Source: Bradyrhizobium diazoefficiens USDA 110
GTDB lineage: Bacteria; Pseudomonadota; Alphaproteobacteria; Rhizobiales; Xanthobacteraceae
Assembly (NCBI RefSeq): GCF_000011365.1
Contig: NC_004463.1
Location: forward strand, 682,001-746,000
Reading direction: 5' to 3'
DNA: 64,000 nt
Below the pieces are notes generated by a model, which saw nothing but the letters and a program-made list of their open reading frames with translations, made no database searches and was not told the origin of the DNA. Below are positions 19,520-28,625 of this stretch, one piece after another. A program made the position numbers and the translations under genes. Each line of letters begins with the position of its first letter. Position 1 is the stretch's first letter.

Positions 19520-20578
19520 TCAATTCCGGACCTCTTGTTGCTCTTTCGAGCCGACAAAGATGTGCCACGCCGTCAGAAACATTGCGGCGACGAGCGGACC
19601 AATGACAAAGCCGTTCGCGCCGAAAGTCGCAAGGCCGCCCAGGGTGGCGAGCAGCACAACATAGCTTGGCATTCGGATTGACTGGCCGACCAGGACAGGG
19701 CGGAGAAAGTTGTCGGCAAGACCGATCACGAAGGTGCCGAAAACGAGCAGGATCATTCCCTTTGTGACTGCGCCTGCCACGAGCAGGTAGAGGCCGACCG
19801 GAACCCAGACCAGGGCGGAGCCGAGCACAGGCAGAAGTGAAAGTAGCGCCATGAGGGCGCCGGCCAGCAGCGGCGCAGTCAGGCCGAGCAGCCAGAAGAT
19901 CAGCCCGCCAAGCGCTCCCTGGATCAGCGCAACCAGTATGATCCCCTTGATCGTCCCGCGAACCGAAAGGGTGAACGCATCCAGAATCGCGGCGGTGTGG
20001 CTCCTACGCAGCGGCAGCGCGTCGCGGATGCGCAGGTTCAGCTCGTCACCGTCGCGCAGGAAAAAGAACAGCAGGTATAGCATCACGAGCAAGCTTGCGA
20101 CGAACTCCACCGTCAACTGACCGATGTTGATCGCGTGGCCGGCCAGCTGCTGGCCGGCGGGGACAACCAGGCTCGAGAGGCGTTCTTTCAGGGCCGAAAG
20201 ATCAATCCCGGCCAGACGGTCCGAGACGGACGCGGCCCAGTCAGGCAGCGCGGATTTCAGTTGCTGCAGGGGATGAGCGAAACTGATCTCCCCGGTCTGA
20301 ACACGCTGATACAGCTCCCCTCCCTGCTCGACGAGCGAGGCGATCACGACGGCCACAGGGATCAGGACCATGACGACCACGACGAGGACGGTGGAAAGTG
20401 CGGCAAGGTTGCGCCATTCCGGGAACGTTTCCAGGCAAAGTCGATAGAGTGGCGCGAAGATGATCGCCAGCAGCGTCGCCCACAACAATGCGCCGGAGAA
20501 CGGCCATAGCAGCCAGCCGAACGCGACGGAGATTGCCGCAAGCAAGACGAGGAATGAGCGGTCTTCCGATGTTCTCAC
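19520..20578 (-). CDS. AI-2E family (PerM/YdiK-like) permease
   Basis: 352 residues from GTG 20576-20578. About eight membrane helices in the AI-2E/PerM pattern: two pairs at the N-terminus, a soluble loop (about 75-150), then paired helices. The helical signature RGTIKGIILVALIQGALGGLIFWLLG is typical. Members export autoinducer-2 or ions, or have unknown substrates; nothing here specifies which. GAAAGG lies about 11 nt before the GTG. A longer open frame to 20917 is a reading of non-homologous sequence upstream, including the end of the next gene, and is rejected. Confidence 0.85.
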   Translation of the reverse strand: MRTSEDRSFLVLLAAISVAFGWLLWPFSGALLWATLLAIIFAPLYRLCLETFPEWRNLAALSTVLVVVVMVLIPVAVVIASLVEQGGELYQRVQTGEISFAHPLQQLKSALPDWAASVSDRLAGIDLSALKERLSSLVVPAGQQLAGHAINIGQLTVEFVASLLVMLYLLFFFLRDGDELNLRIRDALPLRRSHTAAILDAFTLSVRGTIKGIILVALIQGALGGLIFWLLGLTAPLLAGALMALLSLLPVLGSALVWVPVGLYLLVAGAVTKGMILLVFGTFVIGLADNFLRPVLVGQSIRMPSYVVLLATLGGLATFGANGFVIGPLVAAMFLTAWHIFVGSKEQQEVRN

Positions 20579-20690
20579 GTGTCGCCGGCCTTTCAGTCGC
20601 TCCTCACGGGACGTTGGTATCACAGGACTGCGGCGGGGCGGCAAGTCACGCCCGTCCCGTCGCGCAGGCGGCCGGGTTCGATGCGGTCTG

Positions 20691-21320
20691 TCACCTGCCG
20701 GCCTTCGCGCTCCAGTCCGCAGGCTTGATGCGCCCCGCAAAGGCGGCCGGGCCGGAGCCGCTGGCCTTGTAGACGAAAGCTTCGCCCTCCTGCACGTCGC
20801 CGGCATCCTTGCCAAAGGCATCGGCGATATTTGTCTTGTGGGTGACCAGGAACGTGTTGGTGCCGGCCTTCGGCGGTGCATCGACGAGCTGTCGCACGGA
20901 CTGGCCGGCCTTGGCATTTGCGCCGGCCGGGTTTGCCATTCCCGATGCGCTGGCGTTGCTGCTGTCTGTCAACGCGTCGACCGGCCTGACCTCGCGGCCG
21001 GAGATCAGCTTGCCGGTCTCGATCGCGCGGTTCAGCCGGCTGGTGTAGACATCGCCGATCGGGATCGCGAGCTCCTTGACCGCCGCCCCGATCTGGCGCG
21101 CCATGTCCCTGCCCTTTTCACTGAGCTGACGCTGGGCGCTCATGTCGTCGAACCTGAATGGGTAGACGTCCTTTTGGCTATCGTCGGTCGCAGTGTGCCG
21201 AAAGATCAGCACGTAACCGCCTTGCTTGAGCGACGAGAGGAGATCCGGCGTGTCGGCTGCGGCGTATCGGGAGAATCCGGCGAGAAGGACAATGACTGCG
21301 AGGCGGCAAAGCACGTTCAT
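20691..21320 (-). CDS. Secreted histidine-phosphatase-superfamily protein
   Basis: 209 residues from the second ATG (21318-21320). A signal peptide (MNVLCRLAVIVLLAGFSRYAAA, cut near ADTP) sends it to the periplasm. The histidine phosphatase core is branch 1-like: VLIFRHTATD carries the phospho-accepting His in an R-H-T form rather than R-H-G, VYTSRLNRAIETGKLI has the second Arg region, and FLVTHKTNIADAFG the second His. The substrate is unknown; such proteins hydrolyse sugar phosphates or lipopolysaccharide phosphates. AAAGAGG sits 9 nt before ATG 21320 but directly abuts ATG 21329, so the shorter start is chosen. Confidence 0.8.
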   Translation of the reverse strand: MNVLCRLAVIVLLAGFSRYAAADTPDLLSSLKQGGYVLIFRHTATDDSQKDVYPFRFDDMSAQRQLSEKGRDMARQIGAAVKELAIPIGDVYTSRLNRAIETGKLISGREVRPVDALTDSSNASASGMANPAGANAKAGQSVRQLVDAPPKAGTNTFLVTHKTNIADAFGKDAGDVQEGEAFVYKASGSGPAAFAGRIKPADWSAKAGR

Positions 21321-21423
21321 GTGCGACATCCTCTTTGCAAATGCCCCGGAGGATGGTGACGCGCCGTGCAGCTGACTTCAATTGGCGATTGCCAGCCGAG
21401 GTGAGGTTCCCGGAAATCCCGGA

Positions 21424-23649
21424 TCAGCCCGCCAGCTGCCGCGACGCCGCCAGTCCCGCCAGCGCTTCGTCCAGCTTGTCGCGGTCGAGCGGCTTGATCA
21501 GGAATCCGTTCATGCCGGCCTCGAAGCAGGCGTAGCGGTCCTCCACCAGCGTATTGGCGGTGAGCGCGAGGATCGGCGTGTGGTGGCCGCCGGTGGCTGC
21601 CTCATGCGCGCGGATGCGCTTGGTCGCTTCGATGCCGTCGAGCTGCGGCATCTGGATGTCCATCAGCACGAGATCATAGGGCGTGCCGGCCGAGCTGGCA
21701 GCGAGCCAGGATTCCAGCGCGGCTTCGCCATGGACGGCGATGACGACGCGGTGGCCGAGCTTGGTCAGCAGCGAGCGCATCAGCAGCGCGTTGATCTCGT
21801 TGTCCTCGGCGACGAGGACCGAGAGCCCCCTTGCCGGCGCCGCGCTCGTGGCTTCAACCGGGGGCTCCGGCGCGAGCTCGGGCGAGGCGACCTCCGGGGT
21901 CAGGGCGAGGCGTGCGGCGAGCGAGGCCGCGCGCAGCGGCTTCACCAGAAAACCGGTGAACGCCGCCGACTGCTTTTCATGGCGCGAGCTCGACGTCAGC
22001 AGCACCAGCCGTTGCGGCGCATGAGCGCGGGCCACTCCGCCCAGCCGGTCGGCAATTGCAGGGCCGATCGCGCGATCGACCAGCACCGCGTGCCATGAGC
22101 GTTCCGGCAGCAGCGCTTCCGCGACCGTGGCGTCGGTCACCAGACAGGTCTGGCTGCCCCAGCGCTCCAGGCGCCGCGCGATCAGCGAGGCCTCGATGCC
22201 CTCGGCAATCAGGAGGATCGACTTGCCGGTGAGGTCGGGGCTCGGGAATGCGGTCTGCCCCGCGCGGGCCTCTGACGGCGCGAGCGGCACCGCGACCTCG
22301 AAGGTCGAGCCCTTGCCCGGTTCGCTCGCAAGTGTGATCCGGCCGCCCATGCGCTTGACGATGCGTTCGCTGATGGCAAGGCCGAGCCCGGTGCCGCCAT
22401 AGGTGCGGGCGACGCGCTCGTCGGCCTGCTCGAACTCGCGGAAAATGCGTTGCTGCGCTTCGGCTGCGATGCCGATGCCGGTGTCGCGGACGAGGAAGCT
22501 GATCTCGTTCGGCCTGATGCCGGGCTCGACGATCAGCGCGACACCGCCGCTTGCGGTGAACTTGATGGCGTTGCCGGCGAGGTTGAGCAGCACCTGGCGC
22601 AGCCGCGCGGCGTCGCCGACCACCTCGAGCGGCAGGCGCTCGTCGACATAGGCGGCGATCTCGAGCGTCTTCGCCTGCGCGCGGGGCGCGAGCAGCTCGG
22701 TGATCTCCTCGATCAGGGTCGAGAGCGCGAAGGGGCGCTGCTCGAGATCGAGCTTGCCGGCTTCGATCTTGGAATAGTCGAGCAGCTCCTCGATCAGCGC
22801 CATCAGCGCTTCGCCGGAGGTCTTCACGGCCTTCGCGTAGGTCGCCTGCTCCGGCGTCAGCGTGGTGTCGAGCAAGAGGCCGCCCATGCCGATGATGCCG
22901 TTGAGCGGCGTGCGGATCTCGTGCGAGGCCATCGCGAGGAAACGCGATTTGGCGCGGTTGGCGGCATCGGCCTGGTCGCGGGCGTCGGACAATGCGCGCT
23001 CGGTCTCGGTGCGGTCGGTGACGTCGCGCCCCACACTCTGCAACTCGGCCGGTTGGCCTGCGTCGAGGCGGACATAGCCCTCGCGCCAGGCGATCCAGCG
23101 CGCGCCGAGCGGAGTTGCGATCTTCTGGTCGTGAACGCGTGTGCCACTGCTTTCGCGGGCACTGTCGCCCTGCTCCAGCACGTCGAAATCAAAGCGCGTG
23201 CCGACCAGGGCGCCGCGCGCCTGTCCCGCGAGCGCGCAATAGGCGTCGTTGGCAAAGGTGATGCGGTTCTGGTGATCGCGCAGCACGATCAGATCGCCCT
23301 GCTGTTCGAACAGGCTGCGGGCGCGTTCCTCGGCTTCCTTCAGCTCCCAATTGCGATCGATCAGGGCCTCGTTGTGGGCGGCGAGCTTGCGCAGCCGCTT
23401 GTTGACGAAGCGCAGCCGCATGCTGAGCGTCGCGAGGCCAAGGCAGGCGAGTGCGAACAGGAAGCTCGCGCCGATCGCGAAGGTGTGGGGATCGTAACCG
23501 GAATTCTCGGAGCGGCTGCCGGAGACAAAGCCATAGGCGCCGCCGAACGTCGCCGAGAAGATCATGAAGGAGCGGATCGCGAAGGCAATGCGGGGGTGCT
23601 GCCGCCTGAAGCGGCGCATGCGCACCTTGATCCGGAACGTCCGACCCAT
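21424..23649 (-). CDS. Membrane hybrid sensor histidine kinase (PAS-HisKA-HATPase-pseudoreceiver-receiver)
   Basis: About 741 residues. Two N-terminal membrane helices (about 20-45, 55-80) enclose a short periplasmic loop. A coiled segment and a PAS domain (about 100-210, QQGDLIVLRDHQNRITFAND) follow. The HisKA domain has ASHEIRTPLNG with the phospho-accepting His near residue 243. The HATPase domain has N box NLAGNAIKFT, G1 DTGIGIA and G2 GGTGLGLAIS. A degenerate receiver (about 485-595) keeps LVDR and LLTSSS but has E-G instead of the acidic pair. The final receiver has VLMDIQMP, Asp near 664. No response regulator gene is adjacent, so its partner is elsewhere. A GTG two codons upstream is an alternative start. 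Confidence 0.92.
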   Translation of the reverse strand: MGRTFRIKVRMRRFRRQHPRIAFAIRSFMIFSATFGGAYGFVSGSRSENSGYDPHTFAIGASFLFALACLGLATLSMRLRFVNKRLRKLAAHNEALIDRNWELKEAEERARSLFEQQGDLIVLRDHQNRITFANDAYCALAGQARGALVGTRFDFDVLEQGDSARESSGTRVHDQKIATPLGARWIAWREGYVRLDAGQPAELQSVGRDVTDRTETERALSDARDQADAANRAKSRFLAMASHEIRTPLNGIIGMGGLLLDTTLTPEQATYAKAVKTSGEALMALIEELLDYSKIEAGKLDLEQRPFALSTLIEEITELLAPRAQAKTLEIAAYVDERLPLEVVGDAARLRQVLLNLAGNAIKFTASGGVALIVEPGIRPNEISFLVRDTGIGIAAEAQQRIFREFEQADERVARTYGGTGLGLAISERIVKRMGGRITLASEPGKGSTFEVAVPLAPSEARAGQTAFPSPDLTGKSILLIAEGIEASLIARRLERWGSQTCLVTDATVAEALLPERSWHAVLVDRAIGPAIADRLGGVARAHAPQRLVLLTSSSRHEKQSAAFTGFLVKPLRAASLAARLALTPEVASPELAPEPPVEATSAAPARGLSVLVAEDNEINALLMRSLLTKLGHRVVIAVHGEAALESWLAASSAGTPYDLVLMDIQMPQLDGIEATKRIRAHEAATGGHHTPILALTANTLVEDRYACFEAGMNGFLIKPLDRDKLDEALAGLAASRQLAG

Positions 23650-23773
23650 CGCCACCGACCCCGACTCTTAAAACCCCGCGCTCGCCGCTGCGACGATGTC
23701 CCGCCGACCTTGCGAACAGCTTGAGGCTTTCGGGTCGCCTCCAAACAAGGTTGACGAGGTGTTAACGCCTCAG

Positions 23774-23822
23774 AGCATGATCCGGAAAAGTGTGCAGCGG
23801 TTTTCCGGAAAGATCATGCTCC
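23774..23822. repeat. Dispersed palindromic repeat, family D (copy 2)
   Basis: AGCATGATCCGGAAAAGTGT ... GCGGTTTTCCGGAAAGATCATGCT: arms AGCATGATC/GATCATGCT and CCGGAAAA/TTTTCCGG. It lies in the region upstream of the hybrid kinase gene and downstream of the small secreted protein gene. Confidence 0.88.
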
Positions 23823-23856
23823 GACATCAACTCTGAAGCGGGATAATCATCGCGCT

Positions 23857-24324
23857 TCAGAGCGAGGCGGCCTGGAACGGGCGGTGACCGTCGTGGGCGC
23901 CGACGATCAGCGCCGCCGCCTCGCGCTGCGAGAACGTCTTCGAGCGCACATAGATGCGATAGTCGGCCGGTCCGTCGGTGGAGAGGTAGATCACCGGTCC
24001 GCCGTCGACCGGCTGCGCGGCAATCGTGATGAGCCGGGTCTGCGGATTGGCCTGGCAGGAGTCCGGCTCGGCGCCGAGGCCGTCGTCCACGACCGCGAAG
24101 TCCGCACCGTCCGCATCGTCGGTGATCTGGACCCGCACCGTGGCCCGTGTCGGATCGTCGGTGAAGGCGACATGGATGCCGGCCGTCCAGAACAGCGATG
24201 TCAGCTCGACGGAGGTGTCGCCCAGCGCGATGCAGGGATGTGAGACCGATCCGATCTCGCTGCGGGCAAACACCGCAGCCGCCAACAGGGGAACAACCGA
24301 GGCCAGGATCTTGAAACGCAACAT
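23857..24324 (-). CDS. Small secreted protein of unknown function
   Basis: 155 residues. A signal peptide (MLRFKILASVVPLLAAAVFA) is followed by a mature part with two cysteines (HPCIALGD, PDSCQANPQ) that could form a disulfide. I do not recognise a family. The mature sequence is mostly short beta-like stretches (FTDDPTRATVRVQITDD, DYRIYVRSKTFSQREAAAL), and codon use resembles its neighbours. It is leftward, between comM and the hybrid kinase gene, and may be transcribed with neither. Confidence 0.72.
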   Translation of the reverse strand: MLRFKILASVVPLLAAAVFARSEIGSVSHPCIALGDTSVELTSLFWTAGIHVAFTDDPTRATVRVQITDDADGADFAVVDDGLGAEPDSCQANPQTRLITIAAQPVDGGPVIYLSTDGPADYRIYVRSKTFSQREAAALIVGAHDGHRPFQAASL

Positions 24325-24421
24325 GACACTCTACTCGCCGGGCCCGTCCGGGAACTTGTGGGCCTTATAGTTTGCAGAGCGTAAAGGAAACTCGTTACCG
24401 CCGGGTTGATGCGCGGAATGA

Positions 24422-25960
24422 TCACGCCATCTGGCGCACATCCTCTGCGAGTGCGCGGTAGGACAGCGCTTCGGCGAGATGCAGCCGGCCGATCTTGTCC
24501 GCGCCATCGAGGTCGGCGAGCGTGCGCGCCACGCGCAGCACGCGGTGATAGCCGCGCGCCGACAGCCGCATGGTCTCGGCGGCGTCGCGCAGCAGCTTGG
24601 CGCCTTGCGCGTCCGGCTTTGCGATGTCTTCCAGCACCGAGGCGGGCGCCTCGGCATTGGTGCGGACGTTCGGCAGGCCGATATCCGCGTAGCGCGCAAG
24701 CTGGATGTCGCGCGCCGCCGCCACGCGTGCGGCGACCTCGGCCGATCCCTCCGCCGGCGGCGGCAGGATCAGGTCGGCTGCGGTCACCGCCGGAACCTCG
24801 ATGCGCAAGTCGATGCGGTCCATCAAAGGCCCCGAGATGCGCGCCTGGTAGTCGCCGGTGCAGCGATCGATGCGGCCGCGCTTGCAGGCATAGCCGGGCT
24901 CGAACGCGTTGCCGCAGCGGCAGGGATTCATCGCCGCGACCAGCATGAAGCGGGCAGGGTAGGTGACGCGATGATTGGCGCGGGACACCGAGACCTCGCC
25001 GTTCTCCAGCGGCTGGCGCAGCGAATCCAGCACGCGCGGATCGAACTCCGGCAGCTCGTCGAGGAACAGCACGCCCTGATGCGCCAGCGAGATCTCGCCG
25101 GGTTTTGCGCGCATCCCGCCGCCGGTGAGCGCGGCCATGCTGGCGGAATGATGCGGCGAGCGGAACGGGCGCCGCGCGGTCAGCGCGCCGCCCTCGATCT
25201 CGCCGGCGACGGAGGCGATCATCGAGACCTCCAGCAGCTCGCCCGGCGACAGCGGCGGCAGGATCGAGGGCAGGCGCGCCGCCAGCATCGACTTGCCGGC
25301 GCCGGGTGCGCCGATCATCAACAGGTGATGTCCGCCGGCGGCCGCGATCTCCAGCGCCCGCTTGGCGCTTTCCTGGCCCTTGATGTCGCGCAGGTCGAGC
25401 TTTGAGGCGGCGGCTTCGTGCACTTTCGGCGAAGGCCGCGACAGCACCTGCGTGCCCTTGAAGTGGTTGGCGATCTGGATCAGCGATTGTGCGGCGATGA
25501 TCTGGATGTCCGGGCTCGCCCAGGCCGCTTCGGAGCCGCAGGCGGCCGGACAGATCAAGCCTTCCTCGCGCACATTGGCGCCGATCGCGGCGGGAAGAAC
25601 GCCGGCCACAGGCGCGATCGAGCCGTCGAGGCCGAGCTCGCCGAGCACGGTGAAGCCGGTCAGCGCATCCGGCGGAATCGCGCCGATTGCCGCCATCAGC
25701 CCGAGTGCGATCGGCAGGTCGTAATGGCTGCCTTCCTTGGGCAGATCGGCGGGGGCCAGATTGACGATGATCCGCCGCGCCGGCAGCGCCAGGCCCGAGG
25801 CGATCAGCGCCGAGCGGACCCGCTCGCGCGCCTCGGACACCGCCTTGTCCGGCAGGCCGACGATGGCAAAGGCCGGCAGGCCCGGCGCGACCTGCACCTG
25901 CACGTCGACCGCGCGGGCCTCGATCCCTTCAAAGGCGACGGTAGAAACCCGTTGAACCAT
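24422..25960 (-). CDS. comM: ComM/YifB-type Mg-chelatase-like AAA+ ATPase
   Basis: 512 residues from ATG 25958-25960. Order: an N-terminal Lon-substrate-like ChlI domain (VQVQVAPGLPAFAIVGLPDKAVSEARERVRSAL, about 18-130), an AAA+ Mg-chelatase domain with Walker A IGAPGAGKSMLA (about 217-228), Walker B GVLFLDELPEF, and a zinc-type CRCG motif. The C-terminal lid begins near residue 400 (SGPLMDRIDLRIEVP). ComM is a hexameric branch-migration helicase that helps integrate DNA during natural transformation; many non-competent bacteria also carry it. A start 9 codons upstream is possible but not conserved. Confidence 0.93.
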   Translation of the reverse strand: MVQRVSTVAFEGIEARAVDVQVQVAPGLPAFAIVGLPDKAVSEARERVRSALIASGLALPARRIIVNLAPADLPKEGSHYDLPIALGLMAAIGAIPPDALTGFTVLGELGLDGSIAPVAGVLPAAIGANVREEGLICPAACGSEAAWASPDIQIIAAQSLIQIANHFKGTQVLSRPSPKVHEAAASKLDLRDIKGQESAKRALEIAAAGGHHLLMIGAPGAGKSMLAARLPSILPPLSPGELLEVSMIASVAGEIEGGALTARRPFRSPHHSASMAALTGGGMRAKPGEISLAHQGVLFLDELPEFDPRVLDSLRQPLENGEVSVSRANHRVTYPARFMLVAAMNPCRCGNAFEPGYACKRGRIDRCTGDYQARISGPLMDRIDLRIEVPAVTAADLILPPPAEGSAEVAARVAAARDIQLARYADIGLPNVRTNAEAPASVLEDIAKPDAQGAKLLRDAAETMRLSARGYHRVLRVARTLADLDGADKIGRLHLAEALSYRALAEDVRQMA

Positions 25961-26185
25961 GCCGAACCAGCCTGCCCTCTCGCACAATCGAGGGTAGCAG
26001 AGCCGGCCACCCTCCGCAAGAACAATACGGGAACATATCCGGCGCCGTGCAAGCCCTAACCAATCGTAAACAGGACGCGGACACTACGCCTCGAATGCAA
26101 GCTTCTGTCCTCAGCACATCCCAACGAATGTCCGCTACTCCTAGGGCTGCGGGATGGGCCGTGATCTAACAAGTGAACAATCAAA

Positions 26186-26431
26186 ATGCTTGCAAATCGC
26201 CGGAGAAGCGAACGTCGGGTGTGCAGCCGGCTCGCCAAGATTCACTTTGGCGCGGGCTCGCTGCCGCGAGATTGCACGATCACCGATATCTCGGACGGGG
26301 GCGTGAAAGTCGTGGCGGAATTCCTGGAAGTGCCGCCGCAATTCACCATCATCTTCGCGCCGGACTATTCCCGCCAATGCCGCCTGCGCTGGCGCATCGG
26401 GTGCGAGTTCGGCGCCGAGTTCACCGATTAG
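26186..26431 (+). CDS. Small PilZ domain protein (c-di-GMP binding)
   Basis: 81 residues. Single PilZ domain: the N-terminal RRRSERR provides the RxxxR motif and DISDGGVKV the [D/N]xSxxG motif that together bind c-di-GMP; the rest is beta barrel. It is 78 bp upstream of the tadD-like gene on the same strand, close to the cpa genes, which suggests but does not prove a part in c-di-GMP control of surface attachment. No clear ribosome binding site is seen before ATG 26186. Confidence 0.82.
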   Translation: MLANRRRSERRVCSRLAKIHFGAGSLPRDCTITDISDGGVKVVAEFLEVPPQFTIIFAPDYSRQCRLRWRIGCEFGAEFTD

Positions 26432-26509
26432 ACTGCGGGGCTCACGTCCTTAACGGGAATTTAGCGTTAATCGGTAAGCATCCCTGATCAGTCGCCGAGT
26501 GATCAGAGT

Positions 26510-27286
26510 ATGTCCAAGCGTTTGTCCCTTGCCTCTCGCCCGGCGAGATATCTGCTGTCCGCGCTTGTGCTCCTTGCCCTCGGCGGCTGTCAGACCACTG
26601 GCATCGAGGACATCACCGGCGCGCTCGGCGGCAAGTCGGAAGCCGCGAGCAAGGCAGACGGCAAGCCGGACATGGACGCACTGCGCGAGCGTTATCGCGC
26701 CAAGCCCAGCGATCCCAACGTCGCGCTCGACTACGGCAAGGCGCTGCGCGAGAGCGGGCAGAGCGCCCAGGCGGTCGCGGTGCTCGAGCAGGCCGTGCTC
26801 GGCCATCCCCGCAACAAGGCGCTGCTCGCCGGCTACGGCCGCGCGCTCGCCGACAACGGCAATTTCCAGCAGGCTTTCGACGTTCTGAGCCGCGCGCATA
26901 CGCCGGAGGATCCGGACTGGCGCATCCTGTCGGCGCAGGGCGCGGCGCTCGACCAGCTCGGTCGCAACGAAGAGGCGCAGCAATATTACGCGACCGCGCT
27001 GAAGATCGTGCCGGACGAGCCGCAGGTTCTGTCCAATCTCGGCCTGTCCTATGTGCTGCAAAACAATCTGCCCAAGGCCGAACAGGTGCTCGGCCGCGCC
27101 CATCAGCGCAATCAGAACGATGCGCGGATCCGTGCCAATCTCGCGCTCGTGCTGGGATTGCAGGGCCGCGAGGCCGAGGCTGAAATCCTCGTGAAGGCAG
27201 ATTTGCCGCCGGACCAGGCGGCGGCGAAGATCACGGCGTTGCGGCAGCTGCTGGCGAAGAAGCAGCAGCAGCGGGCCGAGAAGTAG
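26510..27286 (+). CDS. tadD: TadD-like TPR lipoprotein of the Tad/Flp pilus system
   Basis: 258 residues. A signal peptide ending in the lipobox LALGGC (Cys near residue 27) makes it an outer-membrane lipoprotein. Four or more TPR units follow between about 60 and 235 (for example DYGKALRESGQSAQAVAVLEQAV, LLAGYGRALADNGNFQQAFDVL and NLGLSYVLQNNLPKAEQVLGRA). This is the TadD architecture, the pilotin-like partner of the Tad secretin. It points toward the cpaBCDE genes and is convergent with cpaE, 49 bp apart. The usual cpaF-tadB-tadC genes between them are absent. Confidence 0.85.
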   Translation: MSKRLSLASRPARYLLSALVLLALGGCQTTGIEDITGALGGKSEAASKADGKPDMDALRERYRAKPSDPNVALDYGKALRESGQSAQAVAVLEQAVLGHPRNKALLAGYGRALADNGNFQQAFDVLSRAHTPEDPDWRILSAQGAALDQLGRNEEAQQYYATALKIVPDEPQVLSNLGLSYVLQNNLPKAEQVLGRAHQRNQNDARIRANLALVLGLQGREAEAEILVKADLPPDQAAAKITALRQLLAKKQQQRAEK

Positions 27287-27335
27287 TCCGCCAACTCGTT
27301 GGTTTCTGTTTGACGTGTTGTCTCGACGCTGGCGC

Positions 27336-28625
27336 CTACGACGCCTTGCGATGCGGCGCGGATGCGCGGCCCGAGCGGCCCTTCAGCTTCTTCAACAGCG
27401 GTCCGAGCAGCGAGCGCTTCGGCTTCTTCACCTCGCCGCGCCCGACAAGGCGGTTCGCCATGTTCTGGAACAGCGCGGTGGTGCGGTGGCTCTTGGAGAC
27501 CTCCGCGATCATCTGGCCGTTGTTGGCGGCGGTCGAGAACAGCTTCGAATCGAACGGGATCACCGCGATCGGCTGGCTCTCCATGGTCTTGGCGAAGGAC
27601 TTGACGTCGATCTCCGCGCGCTTGTGCATGCCGACCTGGTTGATGCAGTACAGCGGCGGCCGGTCGTTCGGCCGCGCCGTCTTCAGTACGGTCAGCATGT
27701 TCTTGGTGTTGCGCAAATTCGCGAGATCGGGCTCGGCCACGATCACGATGTCGTCGGCGTTGATCAGCGCGCGCCGCGTCCAGCCCGACCATTGATGGGG
27801 AACGTCGAGCACGATGCAGGGCGTGGTCATGCGCAGCGTGTCGAACACCGCGTCGAAGGCTTCCGCGCCGAAATCGTAAACCCGGTCAAGGGTGGCGGGC
27901 GCGGCCAAAAGGCTGAGGCGCTCGGTGCATTTGGCGAGCAGGCGCTCCATCAGCGCCGTGTCGGGCCGGTCCTGCGACAGCACTGCGTTGGCGATGCCCT
28001 GCACCGGGTCCTGGTTGTAGTCGAGGCTCGCGGTGCCGAAGGCGAGGTCGAGGTCGATCACGACGGAATCGAGCGCGAGGTCGCGGGCGATTGTCCAGGC
28101 CACATTGTGCGCGACGGTGGACGCGCCGACGCCGCCCTTGGCGCCGACCACCGCGATGACGCGGCCGGTGATGATGGCTTCGGACGCCGAGAACAGGCTG
28201 CAGATCGAACGGACCACGTCGATCGTTTCGACCGGTCCCACCACATAGTCGTTGACGCCGCGGCGCACCAGCTCGCGATAGGGCGCGGTGTCGTTGGGAT
28301 TGCCGATCACGACCACGCGGGTCCCGGGATCGCAGACGCCGGCGAGATCGTCCAGGCCCTCGAGGATGTCGCGCGTGCCGTCGGATTCGATCACGATCAC
28401 GTTCGGCGTCGGCATCGTCTCATAGACTTCGATCGCCGCGGCGAGGCCGCCTTCCTTGGCGGTCAGGTGCGCCTTGGCCAGCCGGCGATCCTCTCCCGCC
28501 GCGGTTACCGCGGCGAGCGTCTGGTCGGTCTCGCAAAAGGCCTGCACCGAGATGCGAGGAACCGGCGCAATGTGCTCCTCGGGGTGCCGCGGATGGTCCG
28601 TTTCTTCGTCGTTGACGCTCGTCAT
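27336..28625 (-). CDS. cpaE: Pilus assembly ATPase-like protein CpaE (TadZ)
   Basis: 429 residues from ATG 28623-28625. TadZ/CpaE marks the pole and recruits the Tad machine. N-terminal atypical receiver domain (about 50-150; VIVIESDGTRD, RGVNDYVVGPVE) and a ParA/MinD-like ATPase domain from about 160. The Walker A reads AVVGAKGGVGASTVAHNVAW: the lysine of G-K-[ST] is alanine, while the signature KGG is kept. VVIDLDLAFGTASLD and IVLDVPHQW follow. Lys-rich C-terminus. Its start overlaps the cpaD stop by 4 bp, and cpaD precedes it in the same operon. Confidence 0.92.
   Translation of the reverse strand: MTSVNDEETDHPRHPEEHIAPVPRISVQAFCETDQTLAAVTAAGEDRRLAKAHLTAKEGGLAAAIEVYETMPTPNVIVIESDGTRDILEGLDDLAGVCDPGTRVVVIGNPNDTAPYRELVRRGVNDYVVGPVETIDVVRSICSLFSASEAIITGRVIAVVGAKGGVGASTVAHNVAWTIARDLALDSVVIDLDLAFGTASLDYNQDPVQGIANAVLSQDRPDTALMERLLAKCTERLSLLAAPATLDRVYDFGAEAFDAVFDTLRMTTPCIVLDVPHQWSGWTRRALINADDIVIVAEPDLANLRNTKNMLTVLKTARPNDRPPLYCINQVGMHKRAEIDVKSFAKTMESQPIAVIPFDSKLFSTAANNGQMIAEVSKSHRTTALFQNMANRLVGRGEVKKPKRSLLGPLLKKLKGRSGRASAPHRKAS

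Noticed and set aside
20579..20917. N-terminal extension of the AI-2E-type permease
   Set aside because: The extra peptide is Pro/Arg-rich with no membrane pattern and overlaps the histidine phosphatase gene; a ribosome site precedes GTG 20578.
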